Shown here piece after piece: positions 7,009 to 7,925 of a stretch of DNA of 7,925 nucleotides. The number at the start of each line of letters is the position of its first letter. The stretch's first letter is position 1. A program made the position numbers and the translations under genes. The stretch comes from Bacillota bacterium. GTDB taxonomy: Bacteria; Bacillota; Clostridia; Peptostreptococcales; Anaerovoracaceae. The stretch lies in the NCBI GenBank assembly GCA_016286935.1, contig JAEEUO010000041.1, positions 1 to 7,925 of the forward strand, read 5' to 3'. The notes beneath the pieces were generated by a model. The model saw nothing but the letters and a program-made list of their open reading frames with translations, did not search any database and was not told the origin of the DNA.

Positions 7009-7037
7009 TTGTGTGCAACCGCGCGCTGTGCTAAAAT
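7009..7037 (+). promoter_or_regulatory. Extended -10 promoter of the exported protein gene
   Basis: TTGTGT (7009-7014), a 17-base spacer and TAAAAT (7032-7037) are preceded by the extended -10 element TGC (7029-7031). Transcription would start near 7044, giving a leader of about 60 bases. It is divergent from the kinase promoter, with about 50 bases between the two -35 regions. Confidence 0.7.
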
Positions 7038-7089
7038 AAATGCAAAGCTTGGTTTTGATCGACTTGTCTACGATATACCGTTAATCTTC

Positions 7090-7095
7090 AGGAGG
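7090..7095 (+). promoter_or_regulatory. Perfect ribosome binding site of the exported protein gene
   Basis: AGGAGG lies 9 bases before the ATG at 7105. It supports that start over the in-frame ATG four codons later at 7117. Confidence 0.9.
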
Positions 7096-7104
7096 GACAG
7101 ATCC

Positions 7105-7925
7105 ATGAGAAATGTCATGTCCAGACGCGTTTTATCCGTTATCGTGACGCTCGCGATGATTCTTTCGCTGATGCCGTCAGCGGTCTTCGCGGGCATCGGT
7201 CCGAAGGTGTACACCAACGAAGATGATCCGAATAGGGGCTATGCCTATATCCGGCTCGGCGCCAAGGCACTTTTCGGACTCGACATCACCTGGACCGCAA
7301 ACGTCGAACCGGTCAACGGCGAATATCTGTTGGAGCCGGCGAACGGCGGCTACTTAAAATACGACCTCGACACGAACACGATCTACATGGCCGGGGTCAA
7401 CGAGCCCGATGAGGTCCTCGACATCAACATGATGGGCGACGACCTGGTGCTGTTCCTGGAGGGAACCAACACCCTCGGAGGCATCACCGTCTGGGGCGAC
7501 CTGTGGGGCGGGTCTCTCCGCGTCAAGGGACATCCCAGCGGCGGTACGTTGAAACTCACGACGAAGGGCATCCACCTGGAGGGTGAGATGGCCGAAGCCG
7601 TTCTGTGCGTCGAAAAAGGCGTGACGATCGACGCCGTCAATACCTTCTACAAAAAAGACGAGAAAAGAGGCGCGATCTCGGTCTCCACGACCAATGCCGA
7701 CCCCGGCATCGTCGTCTCCGGGATGATCGCGAAGGTCGACAGCGTGACGCCCGAGATCAACAAATACACGTCGTACCTCCCCTACGGCCACTACGAGGGC
7801 GATGAATGGGTAGGCGACGGCGCAAACGAAGTGCTCAACTACTACATCGGCGTGGGGGAAACGCCCTGCGACCATATCGTCATCTCCGATGACGGCACCG
7901 AGGTCGGCGACATCGTAACGCCTCC
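7105..7925 (+). CDS. Exported beta-solenoid-like protein of unknown function (3' end outside window)
   Basis: The frame is open from the ATG at 7105 to the right edge with no stop, giving 273 codons plus two bases. Residues 1-29 form a classical signal peptide: basic MRNVMSRR, a hydrophobic core (about 9-23) and AVFA before Gly30 as the cleavage site. After a segment rich in aromatic and acidic residues, residues about 77-210 show short alternating beta-strands of the type YDLDTNTIYMAG, LVLFLEGTNTLGGI, LRVKG, LKLTTKGIHLEG and AVLCVEKGVTIDA. This resembles the beginning of beta-helix regions in Firmicutes surface proteins, where such runs often precede further carbohydrate-binding or repeat domains. 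Nothing catalytic is visible. It has its own promoter and a perfect ribosome binding site. Export is well supported; the fold is likely and the function unknown. How it is attached to the cell would depend on the missing C-terminus. Confidence 0.9.
   Translation, partial: MRNVMSRRVLSVIVTLAMILSLMPSAVFAGIGPKVYTNEDDPNRGYAYIRLGAKALFGLDITWTANVEPVNGEYLLEPANGGYLKYDLDTNTIYMAGVNEPDEVLDINMMGDDLVLFLEGTNTLGGITVWGDLWGGSLRVKGHPSGGTLKLTTKGIHLEGEMAEAVLCVEKGVTIDAVNTFYKKDEKRGAISVSTTNADPGIVVSGMIAKVDSVTPEINKYTSYLPYGHYEGDEWVGDGANEVLNYYIGVGETPCDHIVISDDGTEVGDIVTP

Noticed and set aside
7354..7875. Minus-strand open frame opposite the exported protein
   Set aside because: It overlaps a gene with promoter, ribosome binding site and signal peptide, and its own translation shows no domain.

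Overview
The window reads as a GC-rich Gram-positive genome, most likely an anaerobic gut or rumen Clostridia-type Firmicute. This is inferred from strong AGGAGG-type ribosome binding sites, compact promoters, GC-ending codons, SpaA/Cna-B surface domains, a VanY-type carboxypeptidase and a ROK sugar kinase. No rRNA or other phylogenetic marker is present, so no genus can be named.

Layout. (1) Bases 1-3225 (+) hold the 3' part of a very large secreted surface protein. The frame is open to the left edge, so the start lies outside. It alternates SpaA-like domains with a right-handed beta-helix region, and its architecture is internally duplicated. It ends without a sortase signal, directly before a strong terminator (3252-3288). 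(2) A new promoter (3291-3319) starts a two-gene operon: a membrane-anchored M15/VanY-like D,D-carboxypeptidase (3361-4242), then 13 bases later an IMP dehydrogenase (4256-5764). The IMP dehydrogenase belongs to the same sequence type as the enzyme of the protozoan Tritrichomonas foetus. The operon ends at a hairpin terminator (5843-5884). (3) A ROK-family sugar kinase, probably a glucokinase, lies convergently on the minus strand (5905-6900) with its own promoter. (4) Divergently on the plus strand, a second exported protein starts at 7105 with a clear signal peptide and runs off the right edge. It has no stop codon inside the window.

How the genes fit together. Two secreted beta-rich proteins and a cell-wall carboxypeptidase suggest a cell-surface neighbourhood. 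guaB (purine synthesis) and the sugar kinase (glycolytic entry) are housekeeping metabolism. Only the carboxypeptidase and guaB show sequence evidence of co-transcription; other functional links are guesses. There is no phage, insertion sequence, CRISPR array, tRNA or rRNA in the window. The most notable points are the Tritrichomonas-type IMP dehydrogenase and the duplicated, anchorless surface protein.
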